From: Aquabacterium sp. OR-4
Lineage (GTDB): Bacteria; Pseudomonadota; Gammaproteobacteria; Burkholderiales; Burkholderiaceae_C
Length of the DNA: 64,000 nucleotides
Assembly: GCF_025290835.2 (NCBI RefSeq)
Contig: NZ_JAOCQD020000003.1
Location: forward strand, 620,001-684,000
Reading direction: 5' to 3'
Below, piece after piece: positions 10,001-17,913 of this stretch. The notes beneath the pieces are model-generated. The model was not told the origin of the DNA. It ran no database searches and saw only the letters and a program-made list of their open reading frames with translations. The position numbers and the translations under genes were made by a program. Every line of letters begins with the position of its first letter. The first letter of the stretch is position 1.

Positions 10001-11086
10001 ATGAGTTACGTCGTTCACCTCTGGCAGCAGCCTGTGCCGACCAGCCTGGCACAGGCCGAGGCCACGCTGCGCGCCATGCGCCATCAGCTGCGGCATGAGC
10101 CCGATCCAGGGCCCGGCCAGTTGCTGGCCGCCATCGAGGCGGCCCTGCCGCCCGGCCACGATCCCGACGCGAGCTGGGTCGAGCAACCCGAGGCCGACGG
10201 CCGCGAGACAGTGCTCAGCCTCAGTCCTGCCGTGGCAGAGCTCGGCACGGTGTTGCCGGCCATCGAGGCGGCCGCGCGCCGGCTGGGCTGGGTGGTGCTC
10301 GATCTGCAGGCCGGCGAGGTACGTCTGCCATCGGGGCATGTGCTGGCACGCCACGATGTGGCCAGTGCGCTGCCGGAGTCGCCGCCAGTGGCGCTCGACG
10401 CATCACCCGCTGCCCGGAAGGCCTGGTTGCAGCAGGCGCTGGCACCGGTTTTCAAGCGCCGGGGCTGGCAGACGCAACGTGGTGAGTTCTGGTTCATCAA
10501 GAATGGCGCCGCCGGTCAGGCTCGGGTCTTCGCCAACGCCGAGCGAAGGCTGCTCAAGCATGGCGTTTGGTTGCGTCTGGACTGGCCAGCCCGCCTGCAA
10601 CCGGCGCTCAGCAGCGACGGTGGGCCCCAGTTGATGCTGTCACTGGATTACTTCGCGCGTCGGGCTGGGCTGAACTTCAGCTTCGAGGCTCCGGCACCGC
10701 TGCTGAACAAGCGTGCCGGCGATCCGGTCTACGCGTTGCCGATGGCTGACGCAGAGCAAACCACCCGCTGCCGGGACGAACTGGCGGCCGTGTACGACGG
10801 GGTGGTGCTGGACTGGCTCTCGGACCATGACAGCCTGCAAGCGCTGGAGCATCAAGCCAACCGGGTCGACAACGCCGCGTGCCCTTTCATCGGGCTTCGC
10901 CAACGCAACGATGGCCACGATCTGCTCCACTACCATCCCGACCTGTTGCTCGCTGCCGCGGTGGATGCCCCCGATTTTGAGCAGCGTGCGCGCGAGCGTG
11001 TGGCGATGTACGAAGCCGACAGTCTCGGCCGATTCGCTTTGCCGAGTTTGCGCGCCCTGCTCGCCGTCTGCGGCCTGAACCTCTGA
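10001..11086 (+). CDS. Hypothetical protein, 361 aa, downstream of giant gene
   Basis: I do not recognise this family. The ATG lies 47 bp after the giant gene's stop and codon use is typical of the genome. There is no signal peptide and no membrane segment, so it should be cytoplasmic. It looks like two alpha/beta halves: an acidic N-terminal half (about 1-125) and a C-terminal half (about 140-361) that begins with a KRRGWQTQRGEFWF stretch similar in feel to DUF4304-type proteins. Its place directly behind a giant gene with an internal nuclease-like segment would fit an immunity or accessory protein, but that is inference from position only. Confidence 0.75.
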   Translation: MSYVVHLWQQPVPTSLAQAEATLRAMRHQLRHEPDPGPGQLLAAIEAALPPGHDPDASWVEQPEADGRETVLSLSPAVAELGTVLPAIEAAARRLGWVVLDLQAGEVRLPSGHVLARHDVASALPESPPVALDASPAARKAWLQQALAPVFKRRGWQTQRGEFWFIKNGAAGQARVFANAERRLLKHGVWLRLDWPARLQPALSSDGGPQLMLSLDYFARRAGLNFSFEAPAPLLNKRAGDPVYALPMADAEQTTRCRDELAAVYDGVVLDWLSDHDSLQALEHQANRVDNAACPFIGLRQRNDGHDLLHYHPDLLLAAAVDAPDFEQRARERVAMYEADSLGRFALPSLRALLAVCGLNL

Positions 11087-11103
11087 ACCCCATCCCCATC
11101 CCC

Positions 11104-11724
11104 ATGCCCACCGATCCCACCGCCGCCACGCCCGACTCACGCCGCCAGGCCAGCGACGCGGTGCTGCGCGCCATCGCCTACGTCAAGGCCGAAGCGCCTG
11201 AAGGCACGCCGCAGCTGCCCGAGGCCTACCGCCATCTCGCTGACCAGTTGCCGGTCACCCAGCCGCTGGGCAATGGCCTGGTGGTGAGCTACCTGTACGA
11301 CGAGGGCCAGGTGTTCTCCTATGTCCAGCAGCACCATCTGAGCAGCCTGAACACCCGTGTTGAGGCGCTGCACGAACTGGCGCTGATCAACCTGGGCCGC
11401 CTTGCCAACGGCAAGCTGCGCATCTTTCACCACGGCACCATCCATGGCGTGATGCTCGACCAGCAGTTCGAGGCCAGCGTGCTGCTGCTCGACGAGTTCT
11501 GGGAGGGGCCGGCCCGCCAGTACACGCCGCATGGCGCGGTGGCGGCCGTGCCCTCGCGCGGGGTGCTGCTGTTCTGTGACCGCGAAGCCCCCGATGGCAT
11601 CGCTGAACTGCGCGGCCACCTCGCCAAGGGTGTGGCGGCGGGCGGCATCGAACTGAGCGCCGAACTGTTTGCCCGCAACGCCCGTGGCGACTGGGCCGTG
11701 CTGCCTGAAGTCTCAAGCCCATAG
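11104..11724 (+). CDS. DUF1444-like protein, 206 aa
   Basis: A soluble protein starting 17 bp after the previous stop and so probably co-transcribed with it. The order of features (a VVSYLYDEG strand, ALINLGRL, FEASVLLLDEFWE, AVPSRGVLLFCD) matches my memory of the DUF1444/YtpQ family, whose function is unknown. There is no signal peptide. Together with the preceding gene it forms a two-gene soluble unit between the giant exported protein and the export operon. A role as partner or immunity protein is possible but unsupported by any motif. Confidence 0.7.
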   Translation: MPTDPTAATPDSRRQASDAVLRAIAYVKAEAPEGTPQLPEAYRHLADQLPVTQPLGNGLVVSYLYDEGQVFSYVQQHHLSSLNTRVEALHELALINLGRLANGKLRIFHHGTIHGVMLDQQFEASVLLLDEFWEGPARQYTPHGAVAAVPSRGVLLFCDREAPDGIAELRGHLAKGVAAGGIELSAELFARNARGDWAVLPEVSSP

Positions 11725-11870
11725 CACCTGATCGGCGGGGCCAGCGCGGGTGCCGGCCCCGCGGCTCCGGGATGGTGGTGTCGCCTTCACCACCCTAGCA
11801 TCCGGTCACTGGCGTCCGCCACCTCCGCTCCTTCTTGTCACGCCTTCGTCATTCAACAAGAGCCCACGCC

Positions 11871-12476
11871 ATGCGCACCTTGCCCTTCAAGATTCCGCAC
11901 CTGAGAGCGGCTGCGCTCGCCGCCGTGATGGTGCTGGCGCCGCTGGCGTCGCAGGCCGGGCAGGTGACCTCGCGCTACGGCGCCCTGGACGGCCTGGGCA
12001 TCGGGGTCGGCGACGGGCAGGCCTTCGAGTTTCTCGATCTGCTCGGCCCGGAGGCCGATGGCACCAATGGCTGGGCCTTTGGCGGCTTCAGCGCGCAGAT
12101 CGACAGCGCCTGGATCGGCACGCTCACCGGCGCCAGCCTGCAGGTGTTTGCCGGCGGCTGGGGCTACAACGGCGCCGCCGCGGTGTTTCTGAACAACCAG
12201 CAGATCGGCACCCTGAGCGTGGGTGAAGACGCCAACGGCACCAACACCGCGCATCTGGATCAGTACGACCTGGGCGCCTTTCTGGGCATGCTGACCGGGC
12301 AGGATCTGGTGGAGATCCGCACGGTGGATGTCGACGATGGCGGCGTGCTCGGTTACTTCCAGCTGAGCCTGCAGACCCAGACCGGTGGCGGCGGCACCGC
12401 GCCCGAGCCGACATCGGCCTGGCTGGTGGCGGCCGCGCTGGCGGCCGGCGTGCTGGCGCGCCGCCGCCGCGCTTGA
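11871..12476 (+). CDS. PEP-CTERM sorting domain protein
   Basis: Exported protein of 201 aa. It has an N-terminal signal peptide (MRTLPFK, then a hydrophobic stretch ending at SQAG) and a C-terminal PEP-CTERM signal from about residue 177: a PEP motif, a hydrophobic helix and an Arg-rich tail. Such proteins are recognised by an exosortase (EpsH/XrtA type), which is not encoded in this window. I chose the ATG at 11871 because AAGAG lies about 8 bases upstream; an in-frame TTG 36 bases earlier would put a charged extension before the signal peptide. The middle is Gly/Asn-rich and probably beta-structured. The stop overlaps the upstream end of the next open frame. Confidence 0.85.
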   Translation: MRTLPFKIPHLRAAALAAVMVLAPLASQAGQVTSRYGALDGLGIGVGDGQAFEFLDLLGPEADGTNGWAFGGFSAQIDSAWIGTLTGASLQVFAGGWGYNGAAAVFLNNQQIGTLSVGEDANGTNTAHLDQYDLGAFLGMLTGQDLVEIRTVDVDDGGVLGYFQLSLQTQTGGGGTAPEPTSAWLVAAALAAGVLARRRRA

Positions 12477-12538
12477 GCCTGCGCTTGGCGGGCACTGGGC
12501 GGCGTTGGCTGGCCCGGTGGGCAGGGCAGCGTGCGAAC

Positions 12539-13960
12539 ATGGTCACCATGCGTTCGATGCCGAGCTTTGCTGATGCGCCCAGGCAGCCTTGGGTGGCCCG
12601 TCAGGCCACGCAGGCACTGGCCGGCATGCTGAGTGCCCTGACGCTGGGCACGGCCGATGCGCAGTCGCTGGTGCAGTTGCACGAGCGTGCGCTGGCCGCC
12701 GACCCGGCCGTGCGTGCCGCCGAGGCGTCGTGGCAAGCGGCTGACCAGCGGGTGTTCCAGGCCCGCGCGGCCTTCGGGCCCACCGCCAGTGCCAGCGTCA
12801 GCACCAACCAGTCGCGCTACCGCGAGGAGCCGGCCGAATCGGTGCGGCCCTTCCATTCCACGCAGTACACGGCCCAGGTCAGCCAGCCGGTCTGGCGGGG
12901 CACGCTGTTTCCAGCCCTCGAAGGGGCCCGCCTGCAGCGCGATCAGGCCGGGCAGGCGCTGGCGCAGGCGCGCATCGAGTCGCGCCAGCGTTTGCTGGAA
13001 GCCTTGCTCGAGCTCTTCAAGGCGCGTGACGTGATGGCCCATGCCGAGGCCCAGCGCGAGGCGCTGCAAGCACAGCTGGCCCTGGCGCGCCGCAGCTTCC
13101 AGGTGGGGCGCGCGGCGGTGACCGAGGTGCGCGAGGCCGAGGCGCGGGTGGATCATGCGCTGGCCCAGCGCCTGGCTGCCGAGGCCGAACTCGAGCTGCG
13201 CCAGCAGGTGCTGGCCGAGGTGGCCGGCGGCCCTGTGCCCGATCTGCCCTGGCGCGCCCTGGCCGGCGATGCCCTGCCACCGCGGCAGGCTGGCGGTGTG
13301 CACGACTGGCTGGGCGTGGGCGAACAGAACAGCCCCCAGCTGTTGCAGGCGCGTCTGGCCCTGGCGGTGGCCGAGGCCGAGATCCGCAAGGCCGAGCTGG
13401 CGCACGCACCGAGCGTGGAGCTGAACTACAGCTACTCGAAGTCGAACGACACCGGCACGGTGACCAGCTTCTTCCCGCGGCGCGGCACCAGCTCGGCGGT
13501 GGGCGCCACGCTCAACGTGCCGTTGTTTGCCAGCGGCGCCACGCAGAGCAAGGTGGCCGAGGCCCAGGCCTTGCGCGACAAGGCCCGTGGCGAGCTCGAT
13601 CTGGCCCGCCGCACGCTGGTGATCGGTGTGCGCCAGGCCTTTGCCGCCAGCCAGTCGGCGGCGGCCCAGGCTCAGGCGCTGACCACCGCCGAGCGCTCGC
13701 AGGCCTTGTCGGTGCGCGCCAACCAGCGTGGCTACGAGGTCGGGCTGAAGGTCAATGCCGAGGTGCTGGAGGCCCAGGGCAAGCTGTTCGAGGCCCGGCG
13801 CGATCTGTCGCGTGCCCGGCACGATGCCTGGGCGCAGCACTTCCGGCTGCGTGCCCTGGTCGGCGAGCTGGGCGACGCCGACATGCTGTCGCTCGACAGC
13901 CTGTTGCAGGTCTGGTCGGGCGCCGAAATGAGCGGCCCACGCACGGGCACCACGCCATGA
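12539..13960 (+). CDS. TolC-family outer-membrane channel protein
   Basis: Outer-membrane efflux protein of about 473 aa. It shows the TolC repeat organisation: long Ala/Gln/Glu-rich helices with paired strands (SASVSTNQSRY and VELNYSYSKSND) and a late NVPLFASGATQSKV segment. The first 45 residues contain a hydrophobic stretch ending near TADAQS, read as a signal peptide. The frame is open back to a TTG at 12473; I chose the ATG at 12539, and 12548 is also possible. It is the first gene of a run of five whose coding regions overlap or nearly touch, and its stop overlaps the next start as ATGA. TolC channels normally work with an HlyD adaptor and an inner-membrane pump; here two adaptors and a SecA-like motor follow instead. 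Confidence 0.88.
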   Translation: MVTMRSMPSFADAPRQPWVARQATQALAGMLSALTLGTADAQSLVQLHERALAADPAVRAAEASWQAADQRVFQARAAFGPTASASVSTNQSRYREEPAESVRPFHSTQYTAQVSQPVWRGTLFPALEGARLQRDQAGQALAQARIESRQRLLEALLELFKARDVMAHAEAQREALQAQLALARRSFQVGRAAVTEVREAEARVDHALAQRLAAEAELELRQQVLAEVAGGPVPDLPWRALAGDALPPRQAGGVHDWLGVGEQNSPQLLQARLALAVAEAEIRKAELAHAPSVELNYSYSKSNDTGTVTSFFPRRGTSSAVGATLNVPLFASGATQSKVAEAQALRDKARGELDLARRTLVIGVRQAFAASQSAAAQAQALTTAERSQALSVRANQRGYEVGLKVNAEVLEAQGKLFEARRDLSRARHDAWAQHFRLRALVGELGDADMLSLDSLLQVWSGAEMSGPRTGTTP

Positions 13961-15747
13961 GTGCCGCAGGCCAGCTGCCCGACGCCGCCGAGCCCGCAAC
14001 GCCGCAAGGCGCAGAGGCCGGACATGAGACCGTCTTGCCGCCCGAGGCCGTGGCCCAGGCGGCCGAGCTGCAGCCGGCGCTGAGCGCGTGGCGGCAGCGG
14101 CTGGGCGCCGCGGGCCTGGTGTGCCACGGTGTGGCCTTGCACAGTGCCGACGCGGCCTGGTGCGCCGCTTTCGAACGCCCTGAAGGCCAGGTCGCCGTTG
14201 ATGAGGTCTGGCTCGAGGCGCGCGGCCGGGTCAGCCCCGACAGCCCGGTGGCGCTGGCCCGCGTGGCCGGCGGTGAGCTGCTGGTGGCCACCCAGCTGAT
14301 GTTGCCCGATGGCCGCCCCGGTACCGTGGGCGCGCTGCTGGCACCGCCGCACAACGACCGCAACCTGCAGCTGCTGCTGCTGTCGCTGGGCTGGCTGCAG
14401 CTCACCCTCAGTGCCGCCAGCCTGGCCCACAACCAGCGTGCCGCCACCCTGTTGCAGTTGCTGGGGCACGTGGGTGCGCAGCGTGGCGCGCGCGCCGCGG
14501 CGCAGGATTGGATCAACCGCACGGCGGCCTGGGCGCGTGCGCAACTGCCCGCGCAGGCGATGCTGGCGCTGAGCCTGTTCGAGTGCCGCTTCGAGCGGGT
14601 GCACTGGTGGGTGGCAGCCGACACCAGCCATGCCGAAGCGGGCTCGCCGGCGGTGATGGCCGCCAGCGAGGTGGCGCAGCGCGCTTTGGTCGAATCGCGG
14701 CAGCTCGACGAAGGCGGCTATTGGGCGCTGCCGCTGCTCGAGCAGGGTGAGGTGGTGGCCGTGCTGGTGGCCCAGCACGGCCAGGCCGCGCTGCCCGAAC
14801 TGGCGCGCCTGGTGCTGGGCACCAGTGCCACCGCGGCCGAGCCCTTGCTGCGCCACTGGCGCGAGACCCAGCGCCCCTGGCTGGCCTACACCTGGCTGGC
14901 GTTGCGGCGCGGCCTGGCCCGTCTGCGCGGCCCGGGCGATCTGGCCTGGAAGGCCGGCGCCCTGGCGCTGCTGCTGGGCCTGCTGGCGCTGGTGTTGGTG
15001 CCGGTCGACGACCGTGTCACGGCCAACATGGTGATCGAGGGCCGCACGCGCCAGCTGGTGACCATGCCTTATGAAGGCTTCATCCGCGAGGTGATGGTGC
15101 GGCCGGGCGACCGGGTGCAGCGCCAGCAGTTGCTGCTGCGCCTGGACGACCGCGAACTGCAGCTCGAAGCGGCCAAGCTGCGCGGCGATCGCGACCAGGC
15201 CGCCGGCAAGCTGCGCCAGGCCATGGCCGAGCGCGATGCGCCGGCGGTGGCGCTGTCCGGCGCCGAGCTGCAGGGGGCCGAAGGCCAGCTGGCCCTGGTG
15301 GAAGCCAAGCTGGCACGCGCGTCCCTGGTGGCCCCGCTGGACGGCCTGGTGGTCAGCGGCGACTGGGTGCAGCAGATCGGTGCGCCGCTCGAGCTGGGCA
15401 AGGAGGTGTTCGAGATCGCGTCGGCCGACGGCTATCGCGTGGTGCTGCACATTCCCGAGCACGACATCGCGCGTGTGCGCAACGGGCAGCGCGGCGTGCT
15501 GCGCCTGGCCGGCCAGCCGCAGCAGGGGCACGACTTCGAGTTGAGCCGCATCACCGCCACCGCCAGCGTGCAGGATGGTGCCAATGGCTTTCGCGCCGAG
15601 GCCGCGTGGCTGGGCGTCACGCCGGCGCTCAGCCCGGGCATGCAGGGTGTGGCCAAGATCAGCGTAGGCCGCGCCAACCTGCTGACGATCTGGACGCGCA
15701 GCTCGGCCGACTGGCTGCGCATGAAGCTCTGGACCTACTGGATCTGA
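13957..15747 (+). CDS. GAF-like/HlyD-family membrane fusion protein
   Basis: Periplasmic adaptor of 596 aa with an unusual cytoplasmic front. Residues 1-330 hold a soluble region that looks GAF-like (about 160-290), one transmembrane helix lies at about 331-350 (ALALLLGLLALVLVPV), and the periplasmic part is of the HlyD/biotinyl-lipoyl type (TMPYEGFIREVMVRPGDRV, then a short coiled coil and a beta-barrel ending in GVAKISVGR). The start overlaps the tolC stop (ATGA). In known type I and tripartite systems such adaptors bridge a pump and TolC. The large cytoplasmic domain suggests regulation or docking of a cytoplasmic partner, perhaps the SecA-like protein encoded two genes later; this is inference. 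Confidence 0.87.
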   Translation: MSAAGQLPDAAEPATPQGAEAGHETVLPPEAVAQAAELQPALSAWRQRLGAAGLVCHGVALHSADAAWCAAFERPEGQVAVDEVWLEARGRVSPDSPVALARVAGGELLVATQLMLPDGRPGTVGALLAPPHNDRNLQLLLLSLGWLQLTLSAASLAHNQRAATLLQLLGHVGAQRGARAAAQDWINRTAAWARAQLPAQAMLALSLFECRFERVHWWVAADTSHAEAGSPAVMAASEVAQRALVESRQLDEGGYWALPLLEQGEVVAVLVAQHGQAALPELARLVLGTSATAAEPLLRHWRETQRPWLAYTWLALRRGLARLRGPGDLAWKAGALALLLGLLALVLVPVDDRVTANMVIEGRTRQLVTMPYEGFIREVMVRPGDRVQRQQLLLRLDDRELQLEAAKLRGDRDQAAGKLRQAMAERDAPAVALSGAELQGAEGQLALVEAKLARASLVAPLDGLVVSGDWVQQIGAPLELGKEVFEIASADGYRVVLHIPEHDIARVRNGQRGVLRLAGQPQQGHDFELSRITATASVQDGANGFRAEAAWLGVTPALSPGMQGVAKISVGRANLLTIWTRSSADWLRMKLWTYWI

Positions 15748-15762
15748 AGGGCCAGGCGCACC

Positions 15763-17913
15763 GTGCAGGCCCTGCTGTCCGAGCACTGGCATGCCGTTCG
15801 CGGCCTGCGGCTGCGCCTGCGCGACGGGGTGCAGCCCTTGCACCGGCGGCTGCGGCGGCGCGCCTGGGTGCTGCTGAGCGATCCGGTGACCCAGCGCTTT
15901 CACCGCATGACGCCCGAGGTGTGGCGCGTGATCGCGCTGTGCGACGGCCAGCGCACGCTCGACGAGGTGTGGCAGATCGCCTGCGCCCGGGCCGACGATG
16001 CGGGCGCCACGATCTCGCAGCATGAGCTGGTGCAACTGGTGTCGGCGCTGCATGCCAACGACCTGCTGCAGACCCAGGTCTCGCCCGATGCCGGTGAGGT
16101 GTTTGAGCGTTTCGAGCGCCAGCGCCGCGCCAAGCGCAAGCAGAACTGGCTCAACCTGATGAGCCTGCGCCTGCCGCTGGGCCATCCCGAGGCCTGGTTC
16201 GCGCGGCATGCCGGCTGGGCGCGGGCCTTGTTCCAGCCCTGGGTGGGCCTGGCCTGGCTGGCCCTGGTGCTGCCGGCCGTGGTGCTGGCGGCGCAGCACT
16301 GGCATGCGCTCACCGAGAACCTGTCCGACCGGGTGCTGTCGGCCGGCAACCTGGCCTTGCTGTGGCTGGTGTACCCGGTGGTCAAGACGCTGCACGAGCT
16401 GGCCCACGGTCTGGCCGTCAAGGCCTGGGGTGGCACGGTGCGCGAGGTCGGGCTGATCTTCATCCTGTTCTCGCCGGTGCCGTATGTGGACGCCAGCGCG
16501 TCCTACCGCTTTCCGTCGAAATGGGCGCGTGCGCAGGTGGCCGCGGCCGGCATCATGGCCGAGCTGGCGCTGGGCGCGCTGGCGGTCTACCTGTGGCTGC
16601 TGGCCGAGCCGGGCCTGCTCACCGCGCTGGCCTACAACGTGATCCTGATCGCCGGCGTGTCCACGGTGCTGGTCAACGGCAATCCGCTGATGCGCTACGA
16701 CGGCTACTTCATCGCCACCGATCTGCTCGAGATGCCCAACCTGGCACAGCGCGCCCAGGCCTGGTGGGTGCACCTGTCCGACCGCTGGCTGTTCGGCGCA
16801 CGCGATGCCGAGGCCCCCGTGGCGGCGCAGGGCGAGCGCTGGATCCTCACGCTGTACGGCGCGGTGGCGCCCTTGTACCGGTTGCTGATCACCGTGGGGC
16901 TGATCTGGTTCGTCGCCGGCGAGTACCTGCTGATCGGCGCGCTGATGGCCCTGATGGCCGCCTGGCAGGCGCTGGTGATGCCGTTCTGGAAAGCCTGGAA
17001 GCACCTGGATGAAGGCGCCTCGCTGGCGCGCCGTCGTGGCCTGGCCAAGCGCCGCAGCCTGTTGCTGGCCCTGGCGCTGCTGGGCGGTTTGACGCTGCTG
17101 CCGCTGCCCTTTTACTCGGTGCACCAGGGCGTGGTGTGGCTGCCCGACGAGGCCCTGGTGCGCGCCGACAGTGCCGGCCAGATCCTGCGCGCCGATGCCG
17201 CCCCTGGCCGACCGGTGGCCCGCGACGCGCCATTGCTGCTGCTCGAGAACCTGCCCTTGCAGGCCGAACTGGCCACGGCCAGTGCTGCGCTGGCGCAGAC
17301 CGAGGCGCAGCTGCGCCGTGCCGAGGTGGACGAGCCTGCCCGTGCCGGGCCCCTGCGCAGCGAGCAGGCCGCCCGGCTGGCGCGCCAGCAGCAGGCCGCC
17401 GAGCGTGTGGCCGCGCTGCAGCTGCGCGCCGGCCGATCCGGCCGGTGGGTGCCGGCCGCACCCACCGAGCTGGCGGGCCGGTCTGTCAAACGCGGCGAAG
17501 TGCTGGGCTACCTGGTGGATGGCGCTACCGACCGCGTGCGGGTGGCCATTCCGCAGGAGGACGCCGATCTGGTGAAGACCCGCCTGCGCGCCGTGCAGGT
17601 GCGCGCGCTGCACAGCCCGCGTCAGGCGCTGGACGCGCAGGTGCGCCGCGAGGTGCCGGGCGGTGGCTTTGAACTGGTGTCGGCTGCGCTCGGCTCGAGC
17701 GCCGGCGGCGAGATCGCGGTCGACCCGGCCCGCGAGGGCGGCACGCACAGCCTGCGCCGGGTGTTCGACATCGAGCTGCAACTGGCCGCGCCCTCCCCGT
17801 CGGCGGTGTTTGGCGACCGCGTGCAGGTGCGCTTCGACCTCGGCCCCACACCGCTGGCCGAGCAGTGGCTGCTGCGTCTGCGCCAGGCTTTCCTGGCGCG
17901 CCTGAATGTCTGA
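15763..17913 (+). CDS. PqqD-like / M50 site-2 protease / HlyD fusion membrane protein
   Basis: Polytopic membrane protein of 716 aa. Residues 15-110 resemble PqqD, the peptide-binding fold used as a RiPP recognition element. Then come several transmembrane helices with an M50-type zinc site: H211-E-L-A-H215 inside a helix and the second ligand motif NPLMRYDGYF with D313. After about residue 430 a further helix leads into a periplasmic HlyD-like part (an ADSAGQILRADAAPGRPV lipoyl-type half motif, coiled coil, barrel). The start codon is the GTG at 15763, 15 bp after the previous stop. The stop overlaps the next start by 8 bases. M50/HlyD fusions occur in peptide-processing and export clusters; combining recognition, protease and adaptor modules suggests a substrate-handling hub. 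Confidence 0.87.
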   Translation: MQALLSEHWHAVRGLRLRLRDGVQPLHRRLRRRAWVLLSDPVTQRFHRMTPEVWRVIALCDGQRTLDEVWQIACARADDAGATISQHELVQLVSALHANDLLQTQVSPDAGEVFERFERQRRAKRKQNWLNLMSLRLPLGHPEAWFARHAGWARALFQPWVGLAWLALVLPAVVLAAQHWHALTENLSDRVLSAGNLALLWLVYPVVKTLHELAHGLAVKAWGGTVREVGLIFILFSPVPYVDASASYRFPSKWARAQVAAAGIMAELALGALAVYLWLLAEPGLLTALAYNVILIAGVSTVLVNGNPLMRYDGYFIATDLLEMPNLAQRAQAWWVHLSDRWLFGARDAEAPVAAQGERWILTLYGAVAPLYRLLITVGLIWFVAGEYLLIGALMALMAAWQALVMPFWKAWKHLDEGASLARRRGLAKRRSLLLALALLGGLTLLPLPFYSVHQGVVWLPDEALVRADSAGQILRADAAPGRPVARDAPLLLLENLPLQAELATASAALAQTEAQLRRAEVDEPARAGPLRSEQAARLARQQQAAERVAALQLRAGRSGRWVPAAPTELAGRSVKRGEVLGYLVDGATDRVRVAIPQEDADLVKTRLRAVQVRALHSPRQALDAQVRREVPGGGFELVSAALGSSAGGEIAVDPAREGGTHSLRRVFDIELQLAAPSPSAVFGDRVQVRFDLGPTPLAEQWLLRLRQAFLARLNV

